Source of the DNA: Stappia sp. 28M-7
GTDB taxonomy: Bacteria > Pseudomonadota > Alphaproteobacteria > Rhizobiales > Stappiaceae
DNA length: 64,000 nucleotides
Assembly (NCBI RefSeq): GCF_014252955.1
Contig: NZ_JACMIA010000001.1
Coordinates: forward strand, 930,001-994,000
Reading direction: 5' to 3'
The notes under the pieces are model-generated. The model was given only the letters and a program-made list of their open reading frames with translations. It was not told the origin of the DNA and did not search any database. Within the stretch, counting starts at the first letter, position 1; each line of letters starts with the position of its first letter. Of the stretch, positions 21,080-28,828 are shown one piece after another. Both the position numbers and the translations under genes were made by a program.

Positions 21080-21442
21080 ATGTCTCCGAACGAGAACGAA
21101 CCGGACGTGCGGGGTGCACGGCCAACGGAAGCGGAACTGTCCGAGCGAAGAAACCGGCTTGCACGGGCGCTCGAGGAAAAGACGGCGCAGGCCGAAGGCC
21201 AGAAAAGCGTGTCGTCCTCGGGTACGGGGCAGGGCTTTGCCCAGGCCATGAAACTGTCGACGGAGTTCGTCGCAGGTGTTCTGGTCGGGGCGGCCATAGG
21301 CTGGATGATCGACAAGGGTTTCGGCACGAGTCCGTGGGGCTTGATCGTCTTTCTCTTGTTGGGATTCGTCGCGGGCGTGCTGAACGTCTTGCGCTCTGCC
21401 GGCTTGATCGCGGAGCAGCAAGACAGGACGCGCGACGGATAG
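21080..21442 (+). CDS. atpI: ATP synthase protein I
   Basis: A 120-residue small membrane protein with two hydrophobic helices in its C-terminal half (FVAGVLVGAAIGWMIDKGFG and GLIVFLLLGFVAGVLNVLR). AtpI helps assemble the c-ring and is the usual first gene of F0 operons in alphaproteobacteria. The N-terminal half is charged and variable. It precedes atpB by 82 bp and lies behind a near-consensus promoter. Confidence 0.85.
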   Translation: MSPNENEPDVRGARPTEAELSERRNRLARALEEKTAQAEGQKSVSSSGTGQGFAQAMKLSTEFVAGVLVGAAIGWMIDKGFGTSPWGLIVFLLLGFVAGVLNVLRSAGLIAEQQDRTRDG

Positions 21443-21524
21443 TTCGAACCTGAATTCAGGCCGGTGAGCGAAAGGGATTCGCACGCCGGCGTGCCATGCG
21501 ACCGCTAGACGAGGGGCTAACCCG

Positions 21525-22283
21525 GTGGCGAACGATCCGATCTCTCAGTTCAAGATCACCAAGCTCGTTCCGATTGAGGTCGGTGGCCTCGATCTTTCCT
21601 TCACCAATTCCTCGCTGTTCATGGTGGCGACCACGGCTGTCGTGGCGACGTTCCTGATCCTGTCCACGAGCGGACGCGGTCTGGTTCCGGGACGCTGGCA
21701 GTCGATCGCGGAAATGTCCTACGAGTTCGTGGCGAACACGCTGAGAAATGCCGCCGGCAACGAGGGAATGCGATTCTTCCCGCTGGTCTTCTCGCTGTTC
21801 ATGTTCGTGCTGATCGCCAACCTGATCGGCATGGTTCCCTACTTCTTCACCGTCACCAGCCACCTGATCGTCACCTTCGCGCTGTCGATGCTGGTGATCG
21901 GTACGGTGATGATCTACGGCTTCGCCAAGCACGGCGCCAAGTTCCTCAAGCTGTTCATGCCGGACGGTGTGCCGCCGGTGCTGTACATCCTGGTGACGCC
22001 AATCGAGATCATCTCGTTCCTGTCGCGTCCGGTCAGCCTGTCCGTCCGTCTGTTCGCCAACATGCTGGCGGGCCACATCACGCTGAAGGTCTTCGCAGGC
22101 TTCGTCACCTCGCTGATCGCCGCCGAGGGTCTGGGCATCATGGGGCCGGCGCTGTCGATCCTGCCGCTCGCGATGACCGTCGCGATCACCGGGCTTGAAT
22201 TCCTGGTGTCCTTCCTGCAGGCCTATGTTTTCACGGTTCTGACTTGCATGTACCTCAACGATGCCCTGCATCCGAGCCACTAA
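21525..22283 (+). CDS. atpB: ATP synthase F0 subunit a
   Basis: A 252-residue inner-membrane subunit forming the two half-channels for protons. The essential Arg is in [18 protein letters not shown], and the C-terminal transmembrane pair carries the second channel residues. GTG 21525 is the start, with GAGGGG ten bases upstream. A hairpin lies between it and atpE. Confidence 0.95.
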   Translation: MANDPISQFKITKLVPIEVGGLDLSFTNSSLFMVATTAVVATFLILSTSGRGLVPGRWQSIAEMSYEFVANTLRNAAGNEGMRFFPLVFSLFMFVLIANLIGMVPYFFTVTSHLIVTFALSMLVIGTVMIYGFAKHGAKFLKLFMPDGVPPVLYILVTPIEIISFLSRPVSLSVRLFANMLAGHITLKVFAGFVTSLIAAEGLGIMGPALSILPLAMTVAITGLEFLVSFLQAYVFTVLTCMYLNDALHPSH

Positions 22284-22297
22284 GAGTCAGTTTGGTT

Positions 22298-22321
22298 CGG
22301 CCCCGCAATAAGGCGGGGCCG
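22298..22321 (+). terminator. Hairpin between atpB and atpE
   Basis: A perfect 9-bp stem, CGGCCCCGC (22298-22306) and GCGGGGCCG (22313-22321), around AATAAG. There is no T-run, so it may attenuate or protect the transcript end rather than fully terminate, which would help atpE be made in excess. Its arm sequence is the same as that of the operon terminator at 23791-23810. Confidence 0.5.
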
Positions 22322-22361
22322 TCGTTACGTCGCTGCAATCTCACCTCAAGGAGCTAGTGTC

Positions 22362-22589
22362 ATGGAAGCTGAAGCAGCAAAGTACATTGGTGCGGGTCTC
22401 GCCTGCCTTGGCATGGCCGGTACCGCTCTCGGCCTCGGCAACATTTTCGGCAGCTACCTGTCGGGCGCCCTGCGCAACCCGTCTGCCGCTGATGGCCAGT
22501 TCGGCCGCCTCATTTTCGGCTTCGCCGTGACCGAGGCGCTCGGCATTTTCTCGCTTCTCGTCGCCCTTCTCCTGCTCTTCGCCGTCTGA
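22362..22589 (+). CDS. atpE: ATP synthase F0 subunit c
   Basis: A 75-residue hairpin of two transmembrane helices forming the rotor ring. The proton-carrying carboxylate is the Glu in [11 protein letters not shown], and the loop has [15 protein letters not shown] precedes the ATG. The gene lies after a stem-loop, a common way to raise c-subunit dosage relative to a and b. Confidence 0.97.
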   Translation: MEAEAAKYIGAGLACLGMAGTALGLGNIFGSYLSGALRNPSAADGQFGRLIFGFAVTEALGIFSLLVALLLLFAV

Positions 22590-22703
22590 TAACGACGTCG
22601 GATTGCGTCAGCGACGCAAACTTTCCGGCCGGGCGCATGGCGCGCCCGGCCGGCGCTTCGCGCAAGGCGCGATGCGAGCATGGCTGCGGCATTGGAGATG
22701 ATA

Positions 22704-23270
22704 ATGGCCACGACCGGCGCCGAGACCCAACACGGCAGCACCAACGCTGTCATCGAGATCCCGGCCGACGAACATTCGGTCGGCACGTTCCCTCCTTTCG
22801 ACGGGGCGACCTATCCTTCGCAGCTGCTCTGGCTCGCGATCACCTTCGGCCTGCTCTACTGGATCATGAGCAAGGTGGCTCTGCCGCGCCTGAGCGGCAT
22901 CCTGGAGGATCGCCGCGACCGGATCGCCGGCGACATCGCCGAGGCGAACCGTCTGAACGAAGAGAGCAACGCCGCGATCGCTGCCTATGAGCAGGCGCTG
23001 GCGGAAGCTCGCAACAACGCTCACAAGATCGCCCAGGAAACCCGCGAGAAGCTGAAGGCCGACGTCGACCGTCGCCGCTCCGAGACCGAAAAGGGTCTCG
23101 CCGAGAAGCTGTCGCAGGCCGAGGCCCGCATCGCCGAGGTCAAGGCCGCCGCGCTGGGCAATGTCAGCGAGATTGCCACGGAGACCACCAGTGCGCTGGT
23201 CGAGGCTCTGATCGGCAAGGCGCCGACTGCGACCGAACTCAACAAGGCCGTCGATACGGCGATGAAGTGA
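22704..23270 (+). CDS. atpF2: ATP synthase F0 subunit b'
   Basis: A 188-residue stalk subunit: a short N-terminal region, one transmembrane helix (LLWLAITFGLLYWIMSKVAL) and a long alanine- and glutamate-rich helix. Alphaproteobacteria and plastids use a b and b' pair rather than two copies of b. ATG 22704 has GGAG seven bases upstream; ATG 22680 has none. Confidence 0.9.
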   Translation: MATTGAETQHGSTNAVIEIPADEHSVGTFPPFDGATYPSQLLWLAITFGLLYWIMSKVALPRLSGILEDRRDRIAGDIAEANRLNEESNAAIAAYEQALAEARNNAHKIAQETREKLKADVDRRRSETEKGLAEKLSQAEARIAEVKAAALGNVSEIATETTSALVEALIGKAPTATELNKAVDTAMK

Positions 23271-23280
23271 GGACAGACTG

Positions 23281-23760
23281 ATGGACGCTACTGCATGGTC
23301 TTTCGTCGGCCTCATCATCTTTCTGGCGATTATCGTCTATGTGAAGGTCCCCGGCATGATCGGGACCTCTCTGGACAAGCGCGCCGACACGATCCGCAAG
23401 GAACTTGAGGACGCCCGCCGTCTGCGCGAGGAAGCTCAGGCCCTGCTGGCCGACTATCAGCGCCGCCGCCAGGAGGCCGAAAGCGAAGCCGAAGGCATCG
23501 TCGCCGAAGCCAAGCGCGAGGCCGACCGCCTGACGCTCGAGGCCAACGCGGCCCTGGAAGACCTGATCGCCCGCCGCACGGCCGCTGCCGAGCGCAAGAT
23601 CGCCCAGGCCGAATCCCAGGCGATCTCGGAAGTGCGTGCGCGCGCCGCCGATATCGCGGTGGCCGCCGCCGAGACGATCCTCGCCAAGAAGGTTGCCGGC
23701 AATGTCGGTGAAGAGCTTCTGGCCAAGAGCATCGAGGAAGTGAAGACGCGCCTCAACTGA
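23281..23760 (+). CDS. atpF: ATP synthase F0 subunit b
   Basis: A 159-residue stalk subunit with an N-terminal membrane helix (SFVGLIIFLAIIVYVKV) and a long amphipathic helix. It follows b' by ten bases and is the last gene of the F0 operon. The F1 genes are not here, which is the usual split in Hyphomicrobiales. Confidence 0.93.
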   Translation: MDATAWSFVGLIIFLAIIVYVKVPGMIGTSLDKRADTIRKELEDARRLREEAQALLADYQRRRQEAESEAEGIVAEAKREADRLTLEANAALEDLIARRTAAAERKIAQAESQAISEVRARAADIAVAAAETILAKKVAGNVGEELLAKSIEEVKTRLN

Positions 23761-23790
23761 GGCAGGCTTCATCTCCATACAGCTACAAGA

Positions 23791-23820
23791 CGGCCCCGCT
23801 TGCGGGGCCGTTTTCGTTTG
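23791..23820 (+). terminator. Intrinsic terminator of the atp F0 operon
   Basis: Perfect 9-bp stem CGGCCCCGC (23791-23799) and GCGGGGCCG (23802-23810), a two-base spacer that would form a small loop with flanking bases, then TTTTCGTTTG. It lies 30 bp after atpF. Confidence 0.85.
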
Positions 23821-23852
23821 TGCGGCTGATGGGAAGATCGTCGCAGGCGCTG

Positions 23853-23905
23853 CCCCCCCTCTGTCGGCTGCGCCGACATTTCGCCCACAAGGGGGAGAGA
23901 GGAGC
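23853..23905. repeat. Interspersed palindromic element, copy 2
   Basis: CCCCCCTCTGTCGGCTGCGC and the rest of the dyad match copy 1 at 9846-9896, with small changes in the second hairpin (CGCCCACAAGGGGGAGAG). Both copies sit just after an operon terminator. Confidence 0.8.
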
Positions 23906-23955
23906 GTGACGCTCCGCCTGTGTGGCATGGCCTCCTCGCACCAGGCTCGCCGGTC

Positions 23956-24080
23956 GTCATTCCGGGCGAGCATCGCGAGCCGGAACCGGAGAGCCACGGC
24001 GGTTGCGGTGTCTTGCGGGAGCGCGGCCGAGAGGCCCTCGGCTCTCCGATCTCGGCTCGGCGCTGCGCTTGGCCGGGGTC
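23956..24080. repeat. GTCATTCCGGGC-type long inverted repeat, copy 2
   Basis: GTCATTCCGGGCGAGCATCG and the CCGGAACCGGAGAG / CTCGGCTCTCCG arms match copy 1 at 9940-10066. Copy 2 opens a repeat cluster that fills the 687 bp between atpF and rnhB. I see no gene in that gap. Confidence 0.75.
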
Positions 24081-24120
24081 AAGGCCGAGGAGGAGGTGAG
24101 ACGTGCCACGTTTTCAAGCC

Positions 24121-24159
24121 GTCATCCCGGCCGCAGGCGAAGCCGGAGAGCCGGGAGCC
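24121..24159. repeat. Short GTCATCCCGG repeat
   Basis: GTCATCCCGGCCGCAGGCGA followed by AGCCGGAGAGCCGGGAGCC is a degenerate relative of the longer inverted repeat at 23956-24080. Confidence 0.55.
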
Positions 24160-24210
24160 ATTGGCACCCTCGGCAGGTGTGAGGCGGGAGGCGGTCACCA
24201 CATCCTCGGC

Positions 24211-24240
24211 TGTCATACCTGCGAAGGCGGGTATCCAGTA
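24211..24240. repeat. Short TGTCATACC-type palindrome
   Basis: TGTCATACCTGCGAAGGCGG then GTATCCAGTA: a small dyad (ATACC..GCGAAGGC..GGTAT) of the same cluster, resembling the widely scattered GTCATACCTGC repeats of proteobacteria. Confidence 0.5.
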
Positions 24241-24330
24241 TCCGCCGAAGCGGATGGTGGCGCCAAGCCAGCCGTCTCCGGCTGTCTGGCGGCAGCGCTA
24301 GGGCCTGAGCCGTTACCTTTCGGGGTTACT

Positions 24331-24370
24331 GGTTCCCGGTCTTCGGCTTCGCCGAAACCGGGATGACATC
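24331..24370. repeat. Short palindrome near the rnhB end
   Basis: GGTTCCCGGTCTTCGGCTTC and GCCGAAACCGGGATGACATC form an inverted repeat centred on CTTCGGCTTCGCCGAA. It is the mirror orientation of the GTCATCCCGG type and the last element of the cluster. Confidence 0.55.
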
Positions 24371-24447
24371 CTGCGCTTGGGGTTCATGTCCGGAGGATCG
24401 TTTCCGCCGCTCCTGCGCTCTGCCCTCTTCCGGCATCTCCGCCCCGC

Positions 24448-25110
24448 CTAGTCGTCGCGCAGGCCGAGGGCCACGGCGACCGGGCGGAAGCTGCGACGGT
24501 GCAGCGGACAGGCACCGATCTCGGCAAGCGCGGCGGCGTGGCGGGCCGTGCCATAGCCCTTGTGCCCGGCAAAGCCGTAGCCGGGAAAGACGCCGTCCAT
24601 GCGGGTCATCAGCCGGTCGCGTGTCACCTTGGCGACGATGGAGGCCGCGGCAATGCACAGAAGGCGCCCGTCGCCCTTGATCGCGGCCTGTCCGGGGCAG
24701 GGTAGGTCCGGGGGCACGTCGCGCCCGTCGATCAGGCAGGCAAGCGGGGCGAGCGGCAGGGCGTTTGCAGCGCGGGCCATGGCGCGCAGGGTCGCCGCAC
24801 GGATATTGCGCGCATCGATCTCGCGCGGCGAGGCGAGCGCCACCGCGACGTGGGAGGTCTCGAGGATTTCCTCATAAAGCTGCTCGCGGCGCGCCTCGGT
24901 GAGCTTCTTGGAATCGGCAAGCCCGTCCGGCACCGCCTGATGGTCGAGAATGACGGCGGCGACGGCGACGGGACCGGACCACGGACCCCGTCCGGCCTCG
25001 TCGATGCCGGCGAGCCGGCCCTCGAACCGGCGCGACAGCTTGCGCTCGGCAGAAGGGTCGAGATCGGCCGGAAGGGCCAGCTCAAGGGCGGTGGAAAGCG
25101 AAAGGCGCAT
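24448..25110 (-). CDS. rnhB: Ribonuclease HII
   Basis: A 220-residue RNase that cuts at single ribonucleotides and RNA-DNA hybrids. The motif GIDEAGRGPWSGPVAVAAV and DSKKLTEARREQLYEEI are diagnostic, and the C-terminal acidic residue is in ASIVAKVTRDRLM. ATG 25110 matches the family start. It lies downstream of the radical SAM gene on the same strand, 78 bp apart. Confidence 0.94.
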   Translation of the reverse strand: MRLSLSTALELALPADLDPSAERKLSRRFEGRLAGIDEAGRGPWSGPVAVAAVILDHQAVPDGLADSKKLTEARREQLYEEILETSHVAVALASPREIDARNIRAATLRAMARAANALPLAPLACLIDGRDVPPDLPCPGQAAIKGDGRLLCIAAASIVAKVTRDRLMTRMDGVFPGYGFAGHKGYGTARHAAALAEIGACPLHRRSFRPVAVALGLRDD

Positions 25111-25188
25111 GGTGCCCAAGGTTCCGCCAAGCCGGCACGCACGCAACCGCTATCTTTGCGAAATCCACCGGGTGCGGCGGTTATGAGG

Positions 25189-26328
25189 TCAAAACAGCTG
25201 CAACTGGACGCCGCCGGCGGTCGGGGGAATGAACAGGTCCGTGCTCAGGGTCTTGCGGCTGCGGTTGAGGCCGAGCCGCTTGCTGGCCAGCGCGAAGCGG
25301 TTGGCGAGCTGCTTGGCATAAGGCCCGTCGCCGCGCATCCGCTTGCCCCACTGGGCATCGTAATCCTTGCCCCCGCGCATGGAGCGGATGAGGTTCATGA
25401 CATGGCGGAAGCTGTCCGGCCGATGCCGCAGCAGCCAGTCCCGGAACAACGGGCTGACCTCGATGGGCAGCCGAAGCAAAATGTAGCCGGCGCCCGTCGC
25501 GCCGTTCTCGCAGGCCGCTTCCAGGATCCGCTCCATCTCCGAATCGGTGAGCGCCGGGATCACCGGCGCGATCATCACCGAGGTCGGGATGCCGACCTGC
25601 GACAGGCCGCGGATCGCCTCCATCCGCTTGGCGGGCGTTGCCGCGCGGGGCTCCATGGTACGGGCGAGCTTTCGGTCCAGCGTCGTCACCGACAGGGCCA
25701 CGCGCACCAGCCCGCGCTCGGCCATCGGGGCCAGAATGTCGAGGTCGCGCAGGACCAGGGCCGACTTGGTGACGATGCCGACCGGATGATTGCACCGGTC
25801 GAGCACCGACAGGATCTCGCGCATCAGCTTCCGCTCTCGCTCGATCGGCTGATAGGGATCGGTGTTGGTTCCGATGGCGATGGTGCGCGGGCTGTAGTTC
25901 GGGCTCGACAGCTCGCGCTCCAGCAACTCGGCCGCATTGGGTTTCACCGTCAGGCGCGTCTCGAAGTCGAGGCCGGGCGACAGGCCGATATAGGCGTGGC
26001 TGGGACGGGCAAAGCAGTAGATGCAGCCATGCTCGCAGCCGCGATAGGGATTGATCGAGCGGTCGAAGGAAATGTCGGGCGATTCGTTGCGCGTGATGAT
26101 GGTTCGCGCGCGCTCTTCCTGCACATGGGTCTTGAGCGGGGGAAGATCGTCCAGCGTGCCCCAGCCGTCGTCGAAACTGTCACGGCTCTCTTTCTCGTAG
26201 CGGCCGGCCATGTTGAGACCGGCGGCCCGGCCGCGTCCGCGATGGGCATTGACGCTGGCCGACAGCGTCTCCTCGGACGCTTCAGGCGGATCGTTTTCGG
26301 TGGTGCGCGTGTGTGCCGGAATGGCCAT
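25189..26328 (-). CDS. PA0069-type radical SAM protein
   Basis: A 379-residue radical-SAM protein of the COG1533 group, related to spore photoproduct lyase. The cluster motif C-x3-C-x2-C is in YRGCEHGCIYCFARPSH. Other family landmarks are RGRGRAAGLNMAGRY near the N-terminus and GTNTDPYQPIERE. The reaction is not known for this branch; a DNA-repair role is usually suggested. A LexA-type box lies 35 bp upstream of the start, which supports a DNA-damage role. It is followed by rnhB. Confidence 0.88.
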   Translation of the reverse strand: MAIPAHTRTTENDPPEASEETLSASVNAHRGRGRAAGLNMAGRYEKESRDSFDDGWGTLDDLPPLKTHVQEERARTIITRNESPDISFDRSINPYRGCEHGCIYCFARPSHAYIGLSPGLDFETRLTVKPNAAELLERELSSPNYSPRTIAIGTNTDPYQPIERERKLMREILSVLDRCNHPVGIVTKSALVLRDLDILAPMAERGLVRVALSVTTLDRKLARTMEPRAATPAKRMEAIRGLSQVGIPTSVMIAPVIPALTDSEMERILEAACENGATGAGYILLRLPIEVSPLFRDWLLRHRPDSFRHVMNLIRSMRGGKDYDAQWGKRMRGDGPYAKQLANRFALASKRLGLNRSRKTLSTDLFIPPTAGGVQLQLF

Positions 26329-26363
26329 GGGACTGCCCGGATGTTCCTGCTGAACTATGATCG

Positions 26364-26378
26364 GAACATAACAGGAAC
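26364..26378 (-). promoter_or_regulatory. LexA (SOS) box upstream of the radical SAM gene
   Basis: GAAC (26364-26367), seven bases, GAAC (26375-26378), which is GTTC-N7-GTTC on the minus strand. This is the direct-repeat operator of alphaproteobacterial LexA. It lies 35-50 bp upstream of the start, where it would block a promoter. A further GAAC is at 26352-26355, eight bases before the first half site. Confidence 0.72.
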
Positions 26379-26432
26379 AAATGGCCGAGGGAAGCGGGCA
26401 AGCAGGGAGAGGGAAGGCGGCGGCAAAATGCA

Positions 26433-26467
26433 GATCGCCCCGTGTCCGAGGGGGACACGAGGCGATC
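26433..26467 (-). terminator. Terminator of the EF-hand gene
   Basis: GATCGCC-C-CGTGTCC (26433-26447) pairs with GGACACG-A-GGCGATC (26453-26467) around a five-base loop, with one mismatch. On the minus strand it is followed by TGCATTTTGCC. It lies 20 bp after the EF-hand gene and before the SOS promoter region. Confidence 0.6.
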
Positions 26468-26487
26468 GGGCAGGTAGCAGTGGCTGA

Positions 26488-26721
26488 TTAGCCGCCGCTG
26501 CTCTGGAGCAGGGCCGTGTACTCGGCCTCGGAGAGCGTACCGTTGCCGTCGGTGTCGGCGGCGGTGAAGGCCTCCTCGGTGACGTTCGGCAGCACGGCGG
26601 TCACTTCGGTGAAGGTCAGGTCGCCGCTCTGGTCGGCGTCGGCGGTCGCGAAGGACGTGTCCTGAGCGAAAGCGGAGCCGGCAAAGGTGAGAGCCGCAAG
26701 GGCGATGATCGTTCTCTTCAT
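26488..26721 (-). CDS. Small secreted EF-hand calcium-binding protein
   Basis: A 77-residue protein. A signal peptide (MKRTIIALAALTFAGSAFA) is followed by two EF-hand loops, DADQSGDLTFTE and DTDGNGTLSEAE, each with the 12-residue DxDxSG or DxDGNG pattern ending in Glu. It probably binds calcium in the periplasm. The longer in-frame extension upstream of ATG 26721 does not look like coding sequence. No functional neighbour is evident. Confidence 0.82.
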   Translation of the reverse strand: MKRTIIALAALTFAGSAFAQDTSFATADADQSGDLTFTEVTAVLPNVTEEAFTAADTDGNGTLSEAEYTALLQSSGG

Positions 26722-27051
26722 GGTGTTGGCCTCCATGTGAGCCTGTATTCGGTACCGCAGGTCTGGGTCTGTGTGTACCGGTGGGGGCGTCGTGCCGTCC
26801 ACGAGAGAAAAGGTGGCGTCCCATCTGGGCTCGTCCGCGTTGTTCAAGGGGTCTTTTCGGGGAGAAACAATGGCGTAACAAAGATGTGTCCGGATTGTGA
26901 AACCTGGTGACTTCAGGAAAACTGCGGGGTTCGGGCGCGTTGCTGGATATTCATAGGTAAAAAAGACAGGGGCTGAACCAAATGAAACAGCCCCGGAGAT
27001 GCTCCGGGGCTGCAGGTGGTGCGCCGGCGCAATGCCGGAAAACCGAATCTC
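26722..27051. other. Gap between EF-hand gene and metallo-hydrolase
   Basis: About 330 bp. It holds the promoter side of the EF-hand gene, with no clear -35/-10, and the terminator of the metallo-hydrolase at 26988-27012. No RNA gene or further coding sequence is visible. Confidence 0.5.
26977..27012 (-). terminator. Terminator of the metallo-hydrolase gene
   Basis: Perfect 11-bp stem CAGCCCCGGAG (26988-26998) and CTCCGGGGCTG (27002-27012) around ATG. On the minus strand it is followed by TTTCATTTGG, as expected for the gene ending at 27052. Confidence 0.78.
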
Positions 27052-28020
27052 CTAAAGCGCGAACTGATAGGCCGCCGGGGTCCAGCGATAGCTTTCGCCG
27101 GCCGCCTGGATGTAGCCGAGGGCCGGGAAGGGCATGTGATAGCCCGTCACCGGCACCTTGTCGGTCGCCACCATGTCGAAGATGCGCTTGCGGGTCGCCG
27201 CCGCCTTCTCCTTGTCCATGTCGAAGCGGACATGCCAGTCCGGCCGCTGGATCGAGGCGACGAAGTGGTTGGCGACATCGCCCCAGATCAGCAGCCGCTT
27301 GCCGCCGCTCTCCACGTGGAACGACATGTGGCCCGGCGTGTGGCCGGACGTGTCGATGCCGGTGATGCCCGAGACCACCTCGCCGCCGTCGCCGATGAAG
27401 GTCATCTTCTCGGCCAGCGGCGTCACGTTGGAGCGCACAAGCGTGGCGACGCGCTCTGTCGGGCCGGACATGCGCTCCTCGGCCGACCAGAAGTCGTACT
27501 CGGCCTGGCCGGCGACATAGCGGGCGTTCGGATAGGTCGGCGCGCCGCCGCTCATCAGGCCGCCGATATGGTCCGGGTGCATGTGGGTCAGCACCACGAT
27601 ATCCACCTGGTCGGGCGTGTAGCCGGCGGCGGACAGCTGGCTCGCCAGCGTGCCGGCATCGCCGCCAAGGCCCGTGTCGAAGAGGACGAGCTGGGACCCG
27701 GTGTTGACGAGCACCGGCGTGAAGCCGTTGACCATCTTCTCGGACGGCAGGTTGTTGGCCTCCAGAAGCTCGGAGACCGCTCCGGCCTCCTGGTTCTCGC
27801 CGAAGATCGGGTGCGGCCCGTCCATCGCGCGCGCGGCGTCGAGAATGGTGGTGATCTCGAAGTCGCCGAACTTGATGCGGTTGAAGCTCGGGGTGGCGGT
27901 GCCGAGCATCGGCGCTTCCGCCCGCACCCGCGCCGCGCCGGAAACGATGGCCGGCGCGGCGAGAGCGCCGACGGCGGCGCCGGTCAGAAGCGTCCTGCGG
28001 TTGAGACTGAGTTCGATCAT
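27052..28020 (-). CDS. Tat-exported MBL-fold metallo-hydrolase
   Basis: A 322-residue metallo-beta-lactamase-fold hydrolase. The N-terminus has a twin-arginine motif (SLNRRTLLTGAAVGALAAPA), so folded export to the periplasm is predicted. The zinc motif is HMHPDHIGG (HxHxDH), with further histidines in TSGHTPGHMSFH. Substrate is unknown; related Tat-exported proteins include lactonase-like and quorum-quenching types. ATG 28020 fits the signal peptide. Confidence 0.85.
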   Translation of the reverse strand: MIELSLNRRTLLTGAAVGALAAPAIVSGAARVRAEAPMLGTATPSFNRIKFGDFEITTILDAARAMDGPHPIFGENQEAGAVSELLEANNLPSEKMVNGFTPVLVNTGSQLVLFDTGLGGDAGTLASQLSAAGYTPDQVDIVVLTHMHPDHIGGLMSGGAPTYPNARYVAGQAEYDFWSAEERMSGPTERVATLVRSNVTPLAEKMTFIGDGGEVVSGITGIDTSGHTPGHMSFHVESGGKRLLIWGDVANHFVASIQRPDWHVRFDMDKEKAAATRKRIFDMVATDKVPVTGYHMPFPALGYIQAAGESYRWTPAAYQFAL

Positions 28021-28138
28021 GTCCTGAAACCCTCCCGTTGGGATCAACAAAGCTCCGCTGCGGCACTTAGGCCCCGCCGGCATGGCGGAAAGCGGCAATC
28101 ACGCATCCGTGAAGGTGAGGGGGAGGATTTCGGACGCG

Positions 28139-28696
28139 TCACGCCTCGCGCAGCTTGCCGCGCTTCAGGTGCTCGTCGAGCCGGGGCATGATCTCCACGA
28201 AGTTGCAGGGCATGTGCCGGTAGTCGAGCTGCCACTTGAGAATGCCGTCCCAGGCATCCTTGCAGGCGCCGGGGGAGCCGGGGAGGACGAAGACATAGGT
28301 CGCGGCGATGACGCCGCCGGTCGCGCGCGACTGGATCGTCGAGGTGCCGATCTTGTCGTAGGAGATCCGGTGGAAGACCTCGGAAAAGCCGTCCATCTTC
28401 TTCTCGAACAGCGGCTCGATGGCCTCCGGCGTGACATCGCGTCCGGTGAAGCCGGTGCCACCGGTGGTGATCACCACATCGACATCCGGCGAGGTGGTCC
28501 AGGCCTTTACCACCGCCCGGATCTTTTCCACGTCGTCGGTGACGATGGCGCGGTCGGCAAGGCGGTGGCCGGCCTCCTGCAGCCGGGCGACCAGCGTGCC
28601 ACCGGAGCGGTCCTCCTCCAGCGAGCGGGTGTCCGACACGGTGAGGACGGCAATGTTGAGCGGAACGAAGGGGCGGCTGTCATCAATGCGATGCAT
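28139..28696 (-). CDS. moaB: Molybdopterin biosynthesis protein, MoaB/Mog type
   Basis: A 185-residue molybdenum-cofactor protein of the MoaB/MogA fold, probably adenylylating molybdopterin. The signature is ITTGGTGFTGRDVTPEAI, with LTVSDTRSLEEDRSG near the N-terminus and LPGSPGACKDAWDGI later. ATG 28696 gives the family length. The long open frame upstream (to 29605) is a shadow across the ceramidase-like gene. Divergent from that gene. Confidence 0.88.
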   Translation of the reverse strand: MHRIDDSRPFVPLNIAVLTVSDTRSLEEDRSGGTLVARLQEAGHRLADRAIVTDDVEKIRAVVKAWTTSPDVDVVITTGGTGFTGRDVTPEAIEPLFEKKMDGFSEVFHRISYDKIGTSTIQSRATGGVIAATYVFVLPGSPGACKDAWDGILKWQLDYRHMPCNFVEIMPRLDEHLKRGKLREA

Positions 28697-28828
28697 CGGC
28701 GTGCTGATCCTCTTGGGGCCTGACGGTTGGGGCCTGACGGCGGGTAGCATTTGCCCGAGAGGATAGGGCGGGTCACACTCGGGCGCCAGCCATGGACGAC
28801 AGGCGGGCGAGGGGGCAGGGAGCGGACG

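Noticed and set aside
23906-24366. Open frames in the gap between atpF and rnhB
   Set aside because: They run through palindromic repeats and have no ribosome-binding site or protein-like sequence.
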